From Vulcanimicrobiota bacterium (lineage in GTDB: Bacteria > Vulcanimicrobiota > Vulcanimicrobiia > Vulcanimicrobiales > Vulcanimicrobiaceae): a stretch of DNA of 32,807 nt. Of the stretch, positions 23,503-32,504 are shown piece by piece. The position numbers and the translations under genes were made by a program. The notes below the pieces were generated by a model. That model saw nothing but the letters and a program-made list of their open reading frames with translations. It had not been told where the DNA came from and made no database searches. The stretch is taken from assembly GCA_027364935.1 (NCBI GenBank), contig DAHXOK010000016.1:1-32807 (forward strand). The letters are read 5' to 3'. The first letter of the stretch is position 1. Each line of letters begins with the position of its first letter.

Positions 23503-24849
23503 CGCGGCAAAGCCAGCCGCCGTCGCAAGGATCCCAAACCATATCGGCGATTTCGCGAACCACACGCCCCACGAGGAGAGCACGTAATGCGTCGCCACGA
23601 AGCTGGCCCACGGCGTCTGTGCGATCGTTGACGGAAGCCCGAACATCGGCGTCGTGGAGAACCCAAAGCCGGTAACGAGGAATGCGACCGCGGCGAGTGC
23701 GCTTACGGCGATCGCACCCAGAGCGGTGACGAGCCCGTGGAAAAGCGATCGGCCGTAGACCGTTCCCAGCCACAACGCGACGATGGGCACGAGCACGAGC
23801 GTTCCTCTCGCCAAAAAAACCTGAAAGAGCGGTAGCGCGAGCGCGACGACCGCCGCAGTGCGTAGCCACGACGGGCGCTGCCACGCAAGCCATAGCGCTC
23901 CGGGAACGGCGAGCGCGATGTGGTCGAGGTGGAGAAACGGGCTGCCCGCCAGTGCGAACACCGGCGCTGCAAGCAACGCCGCTTCGGGTTTCTCTCGCGG
24001 CAGCGCCGTGCGCGAGAACCAAAACGCTACGCCGAGCATTGCGATCCAGAAAAGGCGGCCGGCGAGCAGTGCCGGACCGGCAGAGACGCCCAGGCGATCG
24101 AGCGCCCACGGAAGGCCGTACTGAAAGTACGCCGGCAGCTCGGAGAGCATGTGCGCCGGAAGAATCTCGCGCACGTAGGCAATATTCTCGACGACGCCGA
24201 GAGCCGATACGGAAACGACCGCAAGAACGGCGAGCGCCGCACCGGATGCGATCGCATACCGCAAAGAGAGCCCCGCAGCGGCGACGGCGACCGCGATGCC
24301 GACTTGCGGCTCGAGCATCGAGAGGGCGACGCCCGCACCGACCAGAGCCGGGCGCCGGTCGCGCGCGCCAGTCGCAGCGAGTGCGATGCCGCGCAAGGCG
24401 AACGGCGGTAGCTCGCCGACCGACCACGAGAGCGTCACCAGCACGACGCCGAGTGCAACCAGAATGCTCCACCGCTCCCCAACGCCGAGGCGTTCCAACA
24501 AAAGAACTGCCGCGGCCGTAGCAAGGAACATGGCGACGATCCACAATGCTGCGGCAGTACCGAACGGAAGCCAGGCGAGCGTGGCAAAGGCGGCGATAGC
24601 ATACCCCGGGAGCGGGGCTGGCAACACGAAGCCGCGCCGTGCCACGAAGAGTGGCGCCGGCGCAGGGGACGCTTCGCACCGTGCCATCGGCAGCGCGTCG
24701 TATGGGTCGGCGCGCGCCAGCAGAACGCGGCCAGAACAGTAAAACGCTTTGAAGTCGTCCATCGCAAAACGACCGTGGACGACGATCGGTGCCCAACAGC
24801 CGAGCGCGGCGACGACGATCGCCAGCGCCGCGGCGGCGCGCACGCTCAT
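23413..24849 (-). CDS. GT87/DUF2029-like multi-pass membrane protein (copy 2)
   Basis: A 478-residue membrane protein with about 10-12 transmembrane helices. The start is the ATG at 24847-24849 (MSVRAAAALAIVV), which overlaps the upstream gene's stop as ATGA. After helix 1 comes DDFKAFYCSGRVLLARADPYDALPMARCE, with the acidic DD and the YCSGR...DPYD pattern of GT87/DUF2029 polyprenol-phosphate-sugar glycosyltransferases. Later markers are GELPPFAL, LPAHMLSELPAY and PFLHLDHIALAVP. It is a tandem paralog of the preceding gene. A GT-C-type transferase role is likely; donor and acceptor are unknown. The C-terminal tail is low-complexity. Confidence 0.75.
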   Translation of the reverse strand: MSVRAAAALAIVVAALGCWAPIVVHGRFAMDDFKAFYCSGRVLLARADPYDALPMARCEASPAPAPLFVARRGFVLPAPLPGYAIAAFATLAWLPFGTAAALWIVAMFLATAAAVLLLERLGVGERWSILVALGVVLVTLSWSVGELPPFALRGIALAATGARDRRPALVGAGVALSMLEPQVGIAVAVAAAGLSLRYAIASGAALAVLAVVSVSALGVVENIAYVREILPAHMLSELPAYFQYGLPWALDRLGVSAGPALLAGRLFWIAMLGVAFWFSRTALPREKPEAALLAAPVFALAGSPFLHLDHIALAVPGALWLAWQRPSWLRTAAVVALALPLFQVFLARGTLVLVPIVALWLGTVYGRSLFHGLVTALGAIAVSALAAVAFLVTGFGFSTTPMFGLPSTIAQTPWASFVATHYVLSSWGVWFAKSPIWFGILATAAGFAALGATVRSAVRSGGRADVAAEHGGGEIPAG

Positions 24850-26231
24850 GCTGCCGCCGGCTCGGGCGCGCGCGCGAGCGAGACGAGTCCTGCGGCGGTC
24901 GCAACGATTGCTAGCCAGATCGGCGCTTTCACCAGCCAGATGCTCCATGACGTCATGATGAAGTGCTTGCCGATGTACTGTGCCCACGCCGCCTGCGGCA
25001 ACGTCGCCGGTAACGTCTGAACGGGAGGCATGTGCATGCTCCCGGTTCCCGTGAGAATTGCGACGCAGCCGATTAGCGACAAGACGACGATCGTCACCAG
25101 CGCAGCGCGAATGCCGGCAATCGCCGAGCCGTACGACACCGCTGCGAGCCACGCTCCAACGAGCGGTGCGAGCGCGAAGAGCCGGATGATTGAAAAGACG
25201 TAAAGGGCCGGCACCGCGAGCGCGACGAGCGCAGCCGTGCGCAACCACAAAGGACGAGATGCGTTCGTCGCGAGCCACGCGGCGGCCGGGACGGCAAGCG
25301 CGATCTGATCGAGATGGAGAAACGGGCCGCCGACGACGGCAAAAACGGGCGCGGCGAGGAACGCCGTCTCGGGACGTACGCGCGCGGCGGCGCTGCGCGC
25401 GTACCAGATCGTGATGCCGAGCATCACCATCCAGCAGACTCTTCCCGCGAAGATCGCCGCACCGGCGGTGACGCCGACCCGGTAGAGCATCCACGACAGG
25501 CTATACTGCAAGACGCTAGGGAGTTCGGAGAGGAGATGCGCGGGTAAAACGACGCGGAAGTACGCGACGTTGCCCGAGACGCCGAGCAGAGCCAGAGAGA
25601 TGAGGCCGAGGATCGACGCAGCCGCGATCGCCGGGATCGCGAAGCGCCGGCCGAGCGCGACCGCCGCGAGCAGCACGGCGGCGCCGATCTGCGGCTCGAG
25701 CAGAGAGAGCGCGACGCCGGCGGCAAGCGTCCACGGCCGACCGTATCGCGCGCTCCAAGCAGCAAGGCCGATTCCCAGGAGCGCAATCGGCGGAAGTTCG
25801 CCGACGGGAAAGCAGACGGCGACGATCGGCAGGGCGAGTGCAACGGCGATCGCCCATGCATCTGCGGCTCCGGTCTTCGCGAAGAGAAACGCCGCGAGGG
25901 AGAACGCCGCCGCGAGAACGACGATCCAGACCACGGCGGCAATGTCGAACGGCATCAGCGCGAAGGGCACGAACAGCGCGATCGCATATCCGGGCAGCGG
26001 CGCCGGAACCACCTCTCCGGGTTGCGTCACGTAGAGGGGCGACGCTGCCGGCTGCTTCTCGCAGCGCGCCATCGGTGCAGCCGCGTACGGGTCGCCGTGC
26101 TGTAGCACGACGCGCGCCGAGCAGTAGAACGCCTTGAAATCGCCCATCGCGTAGCGGCCTCGAGCGACGTTGGCCCCGGAGATTCCAAACGCCGCCGCAA
26201 CGAGCAGTATCGCGGCGACTGGCCGGATCAC
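24846..26231 (-). CDS. GT87/DUF2029-like multi-pass membrane protein (copy 1)
   Basis: A 461-residue paralog of the following gene. The GTG start at 26229-26231 overlaps the phosphatase stop as GTGA; the frame remains open far upstream but that stretch is antisense to other genes. Helix 1 is followed by GDFKAFYCSARVVLQHGDPYAAAPMARCE, then GELPPIALLGIG, the LPAHLLSELPSVLQYSL segment and PFLHLDQIALAVP, collinear with copy 2. The family suggests a GT-C-fold glycosyltransferase acting on lipid-linked sugars at the outer face of the membrane; this is inference. Operon position behind a PP2C-type regulator is unusual. Confidence 0.75.
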   Translation of the reverse strand: MIRPVAAILLVAAAFGISGANVARGRYAMGDFKAFYCSARVVLQHGDPYAAAPMARCEKQPAASPLYVTQPGEVVPAPLPGYAIALFVPFALMPFDIAAVVWIVVLAAAFSLAAFLFAKTGAADAWAIAVALALPIVAVCFPVGELPPIALLGIGLAAWSARYGRPWTLAAGVALSLLEPQIGAAVLLAAVALGRRFAIPAIAAASILGLISLALLGVSGNVAYFRVVLPAHLLSELPSVLQYSLSWMLYRVGVTAGAAIFAGRVCWMVMLGITIWYARSAAARVRPETAFLAAPVFAVVGGPFLHLDQIALAVPAAAWLATNASRPLWLRTAALVALAVPALYVFSIIRLFALAPLVGAWLAAVSYGSAIAGIRAALVTIVVLSLIGCVAILTGTGSMHMPPVQTLPATLPQAAWAQYIGKHFIMTSWSIWLVKAPIWLAIVATAAGLVSLARAPEPAAA

Positions 26232-27790
26232 GCCGCGGTGCTGGAAAGCGGTGACCCCAGCGTGACGGGAAGAAGCACGGAGACGCGGTTCCCCGCGCTC
26301 GTGTGCACCACGTCGAGCCGCTCTGAGAGCGCCCGCACGAGGAAGAGTCCGCGACCGCTCTCCGCCAGGACGTCGGGAACGTGCTCGCCCGTACTGCGGA
26401 ACGCCTTGCCGCGATCGCTCACGTGCAGCGCAACCGAGCGATCGTCGCACTCCAGCGTCACCTCCGCATCGCCGGGCGTATGCCGCGCCACGTTCGACAC
26501 GAGCTCTCCGACGATCGCTTCGACGGCCGCGAAATCCGACGTCGGAGCGGCGATTTCGCCGAGATGCCAGAGCACCGCACGTTTGACTCGATGGGCCGCG
26601 CTCTCGTTCTTTGCGTCGAGCTTCCACGTCTGGCGAAGCGTCGACGCCGGCGCGCTCTGTAGATCGGTAATAGCGACGAACAGCACGGCCGAGTCGTCGC
26701 GCGGCCGCACGCCCGCAAAGATGCGCCGCTGGATTTGCTCGGCGATGTTTCCTCCCGGACTGAATGCTTCGACGCGGATCGCGGCTTCCAGGGCAGCCAT
26801 GCCTTTGTCGTAATCGCGCTCGGCCTCGACCATACCGTCGGTGTAGAGCACCAAGGCGTTCCCGAGTCCGAGGTTCACTTCGTACGCGGCGAAATCGGAA
26901 CGCCGATTGACGCCCAGTGCGATGCCGCTGCCCTTGAGCGTACTCGTCTCCCGCTCCGGCGTTATCACGAAGGGCGGTGGATGCCCGGCGACCGCGTACC
27001 GCAGCTTGCCGTCCGCGAGATCCAAGACGCCGAAGAACGCGGTCACGATGCGCTGTTGATCGTCGGCGCAGATCGCGCGATTGGCGCGGCGCAGGACGCT
27101 CGCGGGGTCCGGATCCTCGCGAGCGGCGATACGTATCGCCTGACGCGCGGCTCCCATGACCGTCGCCGCCTGCAGGTCGTGCCCGGCGACGTCGCCCACG
27201 CCAATGGCGAGCGATCGCTCGGAAATTGCAAATACGTCGTACCAGTCGCCGCCGATCTCGGCGCTCTTGGCGGCCGGAACGTAGGCAGCGTCGATGCGCA
27301 CGCCGGGGAGCACCGGCAGATCGTGCGGGAGCAGCGCCTGCTGCAGCGTCGACGCGACGTGGTGTTCGCGCTCGTACGCGTCGAGCAACTCTTCCTTTTG
27401 CTGCAACGCCTCGCGCAGTCGGTGGGTGATCTCTTGCGAGAGCCGATCGAGCGTTGCGATCTCGTCGTTTCCATCGATCGCCTGCACGGTTTCGCCCGCC
27501 CCGAGCCGGCGTACGTTGCTCGCCAAGAGCTCGAGGCGGTGCACGATGCGCATGCCGAAGCGCGTCATCGCGAGAAGCGTCACGACGATTCCACAGAGAC
27601 AGACGATGAAAATCGCTGCAATGGCATTGGTCCCGCCGAGGACCCTCGTCGCTTGCCGCGACGAAGCGGAGATCGTTTGCGCGTCCGAGACGAGCAGTGC
27701 GGCAAAGACGGCCAGAAGCACGAGAAAAAGGAGAGGCGCGGCGCTCACGAGGAGTGCCTGCATACGAATCTTCCCGACTCGAGTACGCAT
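26228..27790 (-). CDS. Membrane-anchored PP2C (SpoIIE/RsbU-type) phosphatase with C-terminal anti-sigma-type kinase domain
   Basis: A 520-residue regulator. Two transmembrane helices (about 12-34 and 55-76) lead into a HAMP-like segment (77-130) and a coiled coil. The PP2C phosphatase domain (about 165-378) has metal-binding D182 (GGDWYD), D200 (GDVAGH), YTDG near 316-319 and D365/D366. A HATPase domain (about 400-510) has the N box GELVSNVARH with E429/N433, DRGKAF and GRGLFLV. This couples an RsbU-like phosphatase and an RsbW-like kinase in one chain, as in partner-switching systems. The ATG at 27788-27790 is preferred; one at 27871 would overlap the divergent gene. Its STAS partner is not in the window. 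Confidence 0.88.
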   Translation of the reverse strand: MRTRVGKIRMQALLVSAAPLLFLVLLAVFAALLVSDAQTISASSRQATRVLGGTNAIAAIFIVCLCGIVVTLLAMTRFGMRIVHRLELLASNVRRLGAGETVQAIDGNDEIATLDRLSQEITHRLREALQQKEELLDAYEREHHVASTLQQALLPHDLPVLPGVRIDAAYVPAAKSAEIGGDWYDVFAISERSLAIGVGDVAGHDLQAATVMGAARQAIRIAAREDPDPASVLRRANRAICADDQQRIVTAFFGVLDLADGKLRYAVAGHPPPFVITPERETSTLKGSGIALGVNRRSDFAAYEVNLGLGNALVLYTDGMVEAERDYDKGMAALEAAIRVEAFSPGGNIAEQIQRRIFAGVRPRDDSAVLFVAITDLQSAPASTLRQTWKLDAKNESAAHRVKRAVLWHLGEIAAPTSDFAAVEAIVGELVSNVARHTPGDAEVTLECDDRSVALHVSDRGKAFRSTGEHVPDVLAESGRGLFLVRALSERLDVVHTSAGNRVSVLLPVTLGSPLSSTAA

Positions 27791-27854
27791 CGGACGTTCG
27801 ATTTTCGGCGGGCAGGGAGGAGCGCCTCCGAGGGTCCATCCTACTAGGAACGCG

Positions 27855-28250
27855 ATGGAGGCCGCACGCATCGTCCAGAATACGCTCGTCGCGCTCTTCG
27901 GCGACGCCTACGGGGCCACGATGGGCGTACGGCTCTGGAACGGAACCCGCGTCCAGGGTACTCGCGAGCGCTTCACGCTCGTCGTTTCCCATCCTGGAGC
28001 GCTGCGCACGGCATTGCGCGCCCCCTTCGATCTTTCGGCGGGCAGGGCATTCGCGGCGGGGCTTCGCCTCGCGCCCGACGAGCGTCTGCTGGACATCGGC
28101 TGCGGTTGGGGTGCCTTGGTTATTCGCGCCGCGCAAACGTTCGGCGCACGTGCGCTCGGTATCGCGCTCAGCCGATCGCAGCTGCTCGCGCGCCCGCGAG
28201 CCGACGGCAGCGTCGATATCCCGCCGACGCGCCGCGATCTCTATGCCTGA
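27855..28250 (+). pseudogene. Remnant of cyclopropane-fatty-acyl-phospholipid synthase
   Basis: 131 codons that match two separated parts of a normally 400-residue Cfa enzyme. The N-terminal part (YGATMGVRLWNGTRV, RFTLVVSHPGALRTAL) joins directly to the SAM-binding segment LRLAPDERLLDIGCGWGALVIRAAQTFGARALGIALSRSQ, and the frame then stops soon after RRDLYA. About 120 residues of the middle and the catalytic C-terminal half are missing. Cfa transfers a methylene from SAM to unsaturated membrane lipids; this fragment is unlikely to do so. Its stop overlaps the ATG of the next gene by eight bases. Confidence 0.75.
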
Positions 28251-29316
28251 GCTCTTCTCTCCGATAGGTTTGCGCGCGCTGACGCTCGAGAACCGCATCG
28301 TCGTTTCGCCGATGTGCCAGTATTCCAGCGTGAACGGAAGCGCGAACGACTGGCACGTCGTCAATCTCGGGCACGTCGCTATGTGCGGCCCCGGCGTCGC
28401 GTTCTTCGAAGCGACGCACGTCAGCCCAGAGGCTCGCATCACCGACTGCGACCTCGGCCTCTACAGCGACGAGAACGAGAAAGGAATGGAGCGCGTCGTG
28501 CAATTTCTGCGTCGCTGGACGCGCAGCAAAGTTGGCGTGCAGCTCGCGCACGCCGGTCGAAAGGGTGCGACGCTTCCGCCTTGGGAGGGCGGCGGGCCGG
28601 CACCGGCGGCTCGCGCGTACGCCATCGTCGCGCCCTCGCCCCTTCCGTTCGACGTCGGGTGGCACGTGCCGCACGAACTCGACGAGATGGGAATGGAGAA
28701 GGTCAGCAACGACTTCGTCGCTGCGGCGCGGCGGGCCGAACGCCTCGGCATCGACATCGTCGAGCTACATTTTGCGCACGGCTACCTCGCGCACGAGTTT
28801 CTCTCGCCGCTTGCGAACCGGCGTTCCGATCGGTACGGCGGGTCGCTCGAAAACCGCATGCGCTTTCCGCTCGCGCTCTTCGCCGCCGTGCGCCATGCCT
28901 GGCCGCAAAGAAAACCGCTCGGCGTGCGCATCTCCGCGACCGATTGGGTCGAGGGCGGCTGGGACGTCGAGCAATCGATCGCGTTCGTCGAGCGCCTCAA
29001 GAAGCTCGGCTGCGACTTCGTCGACGTCTCGAGCGGAGGGCTCTCACCGCAACAGCGCGTCGCGGTCGGCCGGGGTTATCAGGTTTCCTTTGCCGCACGC
29101 ATCAAACGCGCGACCGAAATGCCAACGATCGCCGTCGGCATGATTACCGATCCGAAGCACGCCGAACAGATCGTCGCCGACGGAGACGCAGACATGGTCG
29201 CGCTCGCCCGAGGGTTTCTGCGTCACCCGCGCTGGGCGTGGGATGCTGCCGACGCGCTCGGCGGCTGTGAACCGTTCGTGCCGGACCAGTACCGCAGAGG
29301 CCGCACAACCACCTGA
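28243..29316 (+). CDS. NADH:flavin oxidoreductase, old yellow enzyme family (YqjM-like)
   Basis: A 357-residue FMN-dependent ene-reductase with a TIM-barrel fold. Markers are VVSPMCQYSS (the Cys typical of the YqjM class), the LAHAGRKGA strand, FAHGYLAHEFLSPLANRRSDRYGGS (substrate and FMN site), VRISATDWVEGGW, VDVSSGGLSPQ and PTIAVGMITDPKHAEQI with ADMVALARGFLRHP. It reduces activated C=C bonds using NAD(P)H; the physiological substrate is unknown. The ATG at 28243-28245 gives the standard start MPELFSPIGLRALTLENRI and overlaps the Cfa remnant, whose transcript may drive it. Confidence 0.93.
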   Translation: MPELFSPIGLRALTLENRIVVSPMCQYSSVNGSANDWHVVNLGHVAMCGPGVAFFEATHVSPEARITDCDLGLYSDENEKGMERVVQFLRRWTRSKVGVQLAHAGRKGATLPPWEGGGPAPAARAYAIVAPSPLPFDVGWHVPHELDEMGMEKVSNDFVAAARRAERLGIDIVELHFAHGYLAHEFLSPLANRRSDRYGGSLENRMRFPLALFAAVRHAWPQRKPLGVRISATDWVEGGWDVEQSIAFVERLKKLGCDFVDVSSGGLSPQQRVAVGRGYQVSFAARIKRATEMPTIAVGMITDPKHAEQIVADGDADMVALARGFLRHPRWAWDAADALGGCEPFVPDQYRRGRTTT

Positions 29317-29467
29317 CGAGCAAGGCGTTCTACGTCGTCGAGGCTGCAAGATTGCGCTCTCCCTGCGAGATTACGACGCGAGCGCGCCGCGCGCGCGCAG
29401 CTCGACCGCCACCGCAAACATCTCATCGTCGCGAGCGACGGATTGAGCGTGACCGTCGCGATCGCGC

Positions 29468-29938
29468 TCACGCGCTCGTTCGTTCTCGCGCCACGTCGCG
29501 CTTCGGGGGAACGGCGACCACGGGCACCGACGCGGCCCGCATCACCACTTCGGCGACGCTTCCCATCAGCAGGCGCCGAAGGCCCGTTCGGCCGTGCGTC
29601 CCCATCACGATCATCGTCGCATCTTTTTGCGCTGCAATCGTTTGGATTTCTCGAGACGGATCGCCGTACGCAAGGATCGACGTCGCATTCTGGGCAGCAC
29701 GTTTCGCGCGCGCCGTCGCATCGGCAAGATACCGCTCCCCGTCGGCGCGTAGCGCCTCGTAGCTTCCGTCGAGCAACGCCGGCTCGCCAAAACTGAGCCG
29801 CGCCGCCCGGCCGCTGTCGATCACGTGGCAGAGTAACAGCTCCGCCGACAACGCGCGCGCCAACCCCGACGCGACGTCGACCGCATTCAGCGCGTACTCC
29901 GAGCCATCCACCGGGACGAGAATCCGTTGCTGGTTCAT
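29468..29938 (-). CDS. Universal stress protein (UspA family)
   Basis: A 156-residue single-domain Usp. The N-terminal strand ILVPVDGSEYALNAVDVASGLA is typical, and the ATP-binding motif G-x2-G-x9-G-S is present as GTHGRTGLRRLLMGSVAEVV near residues 113-132. The C-terminal strand is VPVVAVPP. It therefore belongs to the nucleotide-binding class. It overlaps the PEP synthase stop by four bases (29935-29938), so the two are translationally coupled and the Usp is probably made with a central-carbon enzyme. Between it and the reductase gene (29317-29467) I see no gene. Confidence 0.93.
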   Translation of the reverse strand: MNQQRILVPVDGSEYALNAVDVASGLARALSAELLLCHVIDSGRAARLSFGEPALLDGSYEALRADGERYLADATARAKRAAQNATSILAYGDPSREIQTIAAQKDATMIVMGTHGRTGLRRLLMGSVAEVVMRAASVPVVAVPPKRDVARERTSA

Positions 29939-32373
29939 CGCGGCACGTCCGCGGTCATCTGCCGGAGCGTTTTCAGTACGCTATCTGGGTTGAGACTGAT
30001 CGAGTCGATGCCGAGATCCGCCAGGTAGGTCGCAAGCGCGGGATAATCCGACGGCGCCTGGCCACATATGCCGACGGCGCGCCCGTTGCGCTTGGCCCCT
30101 ACGATCGTCTGGCGCACCATCTCGAGCACGCCAGGATCGCGTTCGTCGAACTCCGCTGCGACGAGCTCGGAATCGCGATCGATACCGAGCACGAGCTGCG
30201 TCAAATCGTTCGACCCAATCGAGAAACCGTCGAAGTGGCGTGCGAAAGCGTCGATCCGAATGACGTTGTTCGGGATCTCGCACATGACGTAGATCTGCAA
30301 GGCGTTCTCTTTGCGCCGAAGCCCGAGCTCGGCCATGCGCGCGATGACCCGCTCTGCCTCGTCGACGCGGCGGCAGAAGGGAATCATCAGAATAACGTTT
30401 CGCAGGCCCATCGCATCGCGCACGCGCTTCATCGCGGCGCATTCGAGCGCGAACGCATCGGCATAGATCGGATGCGTGTACCGCGATGCGCCACGCAGGC
30501 CGAGCATGGGGTTGGCCTCCTGCGGTTCGAACGCGTTTCCGCCGAAGAGCTGCGCGTACTCATTGCTCTTGAAATCAGACATGCGAACGACCACTGGCTT
30601 CGGATAGAACGCCGCCGCAATCGTCCCAACGCCCTCAGAGAGCGTGCGAATGAAGTACTCGGCCGGCGAAGCGTCGTTTTCCGCAAGCGTTTCGATCGTT
30701 CGTGTAATTTGCGGATCGGTGACGCGCTCGGGATGCGCCAGCGCCATCGGATGAACGCGCACTTCGTCGGAGACGATGAACTCTATGCGAACGAGCCCGA
30801 CGCCGTCGTTTGGAAGCATGCTGCGCGCGAACGCGGAGCCCGGGTCACCTAGCGTCAGCATGATTTTGGTTTTTGGGCGCGACAGCGTGCCGACGTCCAC
30901 GTGCTCGACCTCGAAGGGAAGGCGGCCGGCGTACACGTTTCCCTCTTCGCCGTGCGCGCACGACACGGTCACCTCGGCGCCGGTGCGCAGAACGGCCGTT
31001 GCCGCTCCCGTGCCGACGACTGCCGGAATGCCGAGCTCGCGCGCGACGATCGCAGCGTGACACGTGCGCCCGCCGCGATCGGTCACGATTGCGCTCGCAA
31101 TCTTCATTACCGGCTCCCAGTCCGGCGTCGTCGTCTGCGCGACGAGCACTTCGCCCGGGCGAAAGCCGTTGAGATCCGCGCTCCCCTCGACAACGCGCGC
31201 CGGGCCGAATGCAATCGTCGAACCGACGGCGCGGCCGGTGACGATCGGTTTGGCGTCGGTGGCGATGCGGTACTCGTCGACCGTGCTCAGCTCCCGGCGC
31301 GACGCCACCGTCTCCGGCCGCGCCTGCACGAGATAGATTCCTCCGTCGACGCCGTCCTTCGCCCATTCGACATCCATCGGGAGCGGACGCCCTGCGAGCT
31401 CGCTGTAATGCCGCTCGACCGCAACGCACGACTCTGCCAGTGCGACGATCTCGTCGTCCTTCAAGCAGAAGCGTCCCCGATCGATCTCCGCCGTCGCGAG
31501 CATCTGCGTCGTCGATTGCAGGGTCGCCCCGCCGCCAAAGACGAGCCTACGCTCCTTCGCGCCGAGCCTGCGACGAAGGACCGTGCGGTACCCTTGCGAG
31601 AGCGTCGGCTTGAAGACGTAGAACTCGTCGGGGTCGACGGCGCCCTGGACGCTCGTTTCTCCCAAACCATACGAACCCGTGATGAAGACGACGTCGCGAA
31701 AGCCGCTCTCGGTATCGAGCGTGAAGGCGACACCGCTCGAAGCGAGATCGGAACGAACCATCTTCATGATGCCGACCGAAAGCCCGACCTTAAAGTGGTC
31801 GAATCCTTGATCGATGCGATAGTGGACGGCGCGCTCCAAGAAAAGGCTCGCAATGCACGAACGATACGCCTCCAGCAGCATCGCCTCGCCGCGAACGTTG
31901 AGATAACTCTCGTGCTGTCCCGCAAAGCTAGCCGTCGGCAAGTCTTCGGCTGTCGCAGAGCTGCGAACCGCGACGGAGAGGTCGGGACCGTATTGTTTTT
32001 GGAGCTCTCGATAGGCGCTGCAAATTTGCTCGGCAAGATCCTGCGGCAGGGGCGCCGACGCAACCGCATCGTGAGCGCGTCGCGCGCGTACCGCGAGGTC
32101 CGCGACCTTCGCCGGATCGAGTCCATCGAGTGCCGCGTGCACCTTGGCCCAAACGCCGCCGCGCTCTAACACGTAGCGGTACGCGTTAGCCGTCACCGCG
32201 AAACCGTTCGGCGTACGTACGCCGAGCGGCGTCAAGGCACGATACATCTCACCGAGTGACGCGTTCTTGCCGCCCACGCTAGCAACGTCGGCATTCGAGA
32301 TACCACGGAACGGGCGAACGTACTCCGATCCCGTGAGCGCATCGGCCCCGGCCGGGCTCGCTTGCACCATCAT
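29935..32373 (-). CDS. ppsA: Phosphoenolpyruvate synthase
   Basis: An 812-residue pyruvate, water dikinase (pyruvate + ATP + water to PEP + AMP + phosphate), a gluconeogenic enzyme. The N-terminal ATP-grasp domain starts with VGGKNASLGEM near residue 33 and contains VAVRSSATAEDLPTASFAGQHES. The swivelling domain carries the catalytic H439 in TDRGGRTCHAAIVARELGIP. The C-terminal PEP/pyruvate barrel includes VRMSDFKSNEYAQLFGG, GSNDLTQL and the catalytic-loop C770 in GICGQAPSDYP. All domains are complete and the length is normal. The universal stress gene overlaps its 3' end. Confidence 0.97.
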   Translation of the reverse strand: MMVQASPAGADALTGSEYVRPFRGISNADVASVGGKNASLGEMYRALTPLGVRTPNGFAVTANAYRYVLERGGVWAKVHAALDGLDPAKVADLAVRARRAHDAVASAPLPQDLAEQICSAYRELQKQYGPDLSVAVRSSATAEDLPTASFAGQHESYLNVRGEAMLLEAYRSCIASLFLERAVHYRIDQGFDHFKVGLSVGIMKMVRSDLASSGVAFTLDTESGFRDVVFITGSYGLGETSVQGAVDPDEFYVFKPTLSQGYRTVLRRRLGAKERRLVFGGGATLQSTTQMLATAEIDRGRFCLKDDEIVALAESCVAVERHYSELAGRPLPMDVEWAKDGVDGGIYLVQARPETVASRRELSTVDEYRIATDAKPIVTGRAVGSTIAFGPARVVEGSADLNGFRPGEVLVAQTTTPDWEPVMKIASAIVTDRGGRTCHAAIVARELGIPAVVGTGAATAVLRTGAEVTVSCAHGEEGNVYAGRLPFEVEHVDVGTLSRPKTKIMLTLGDPGSAFARSMLPNDGVGLVRIEFIVSDEVRVHPMALAHPERVTDPQITRTIETLAENDASPAEYFIRTLSEGVGTIAAAFYPKPVVVRMSDFKSNEYAQLFGGNAFEPQEANPMLGLRGASRYTHPIYADAFALECAAMKRVRDAMGLRNVILMIPFCRRVDEAERVIARMAELGLRRKENALQIYVMCEIPNNVIRIDAFARHFDGFSIGSNDLTQLVLGIDRDSELVAAEFDERDPGVLEMVRQTIVGAKRNGRAVGICGQAPSDYPALATYLADLGIDSISLNPDSVLKTLRQMTADVPR

Positions 32374-32504
32374 GACGCAATCATGCTACGTCCCGGGCGC
32401 GAAGCCACCGCGAAGGACATTCCGAAGTTCTTCTCACTCGGCGCGTATCGAATCGAGGCGATGACCGTGCAAGTACGTGTGAACCACCGGAGAATGCCCC
32501 CACT

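Noticed and set aside
26232-28442. Upstream extension of the copy 1 GT87-like frame toward 28442
   Set aside because: Arginine-rich and antisense or out of frame to the PP2C, Cfa and reductase genes; the GTGA coupling at 26228-26231 gives a better start.
29223-29471. Minus-strand frame starting IATVTLNPSL, similar to the first strand of phosphofructokinase-B proteins
   Set aside because: Similarity ends after ten residues, the rest is low-complexity and antisense to the reductase end.
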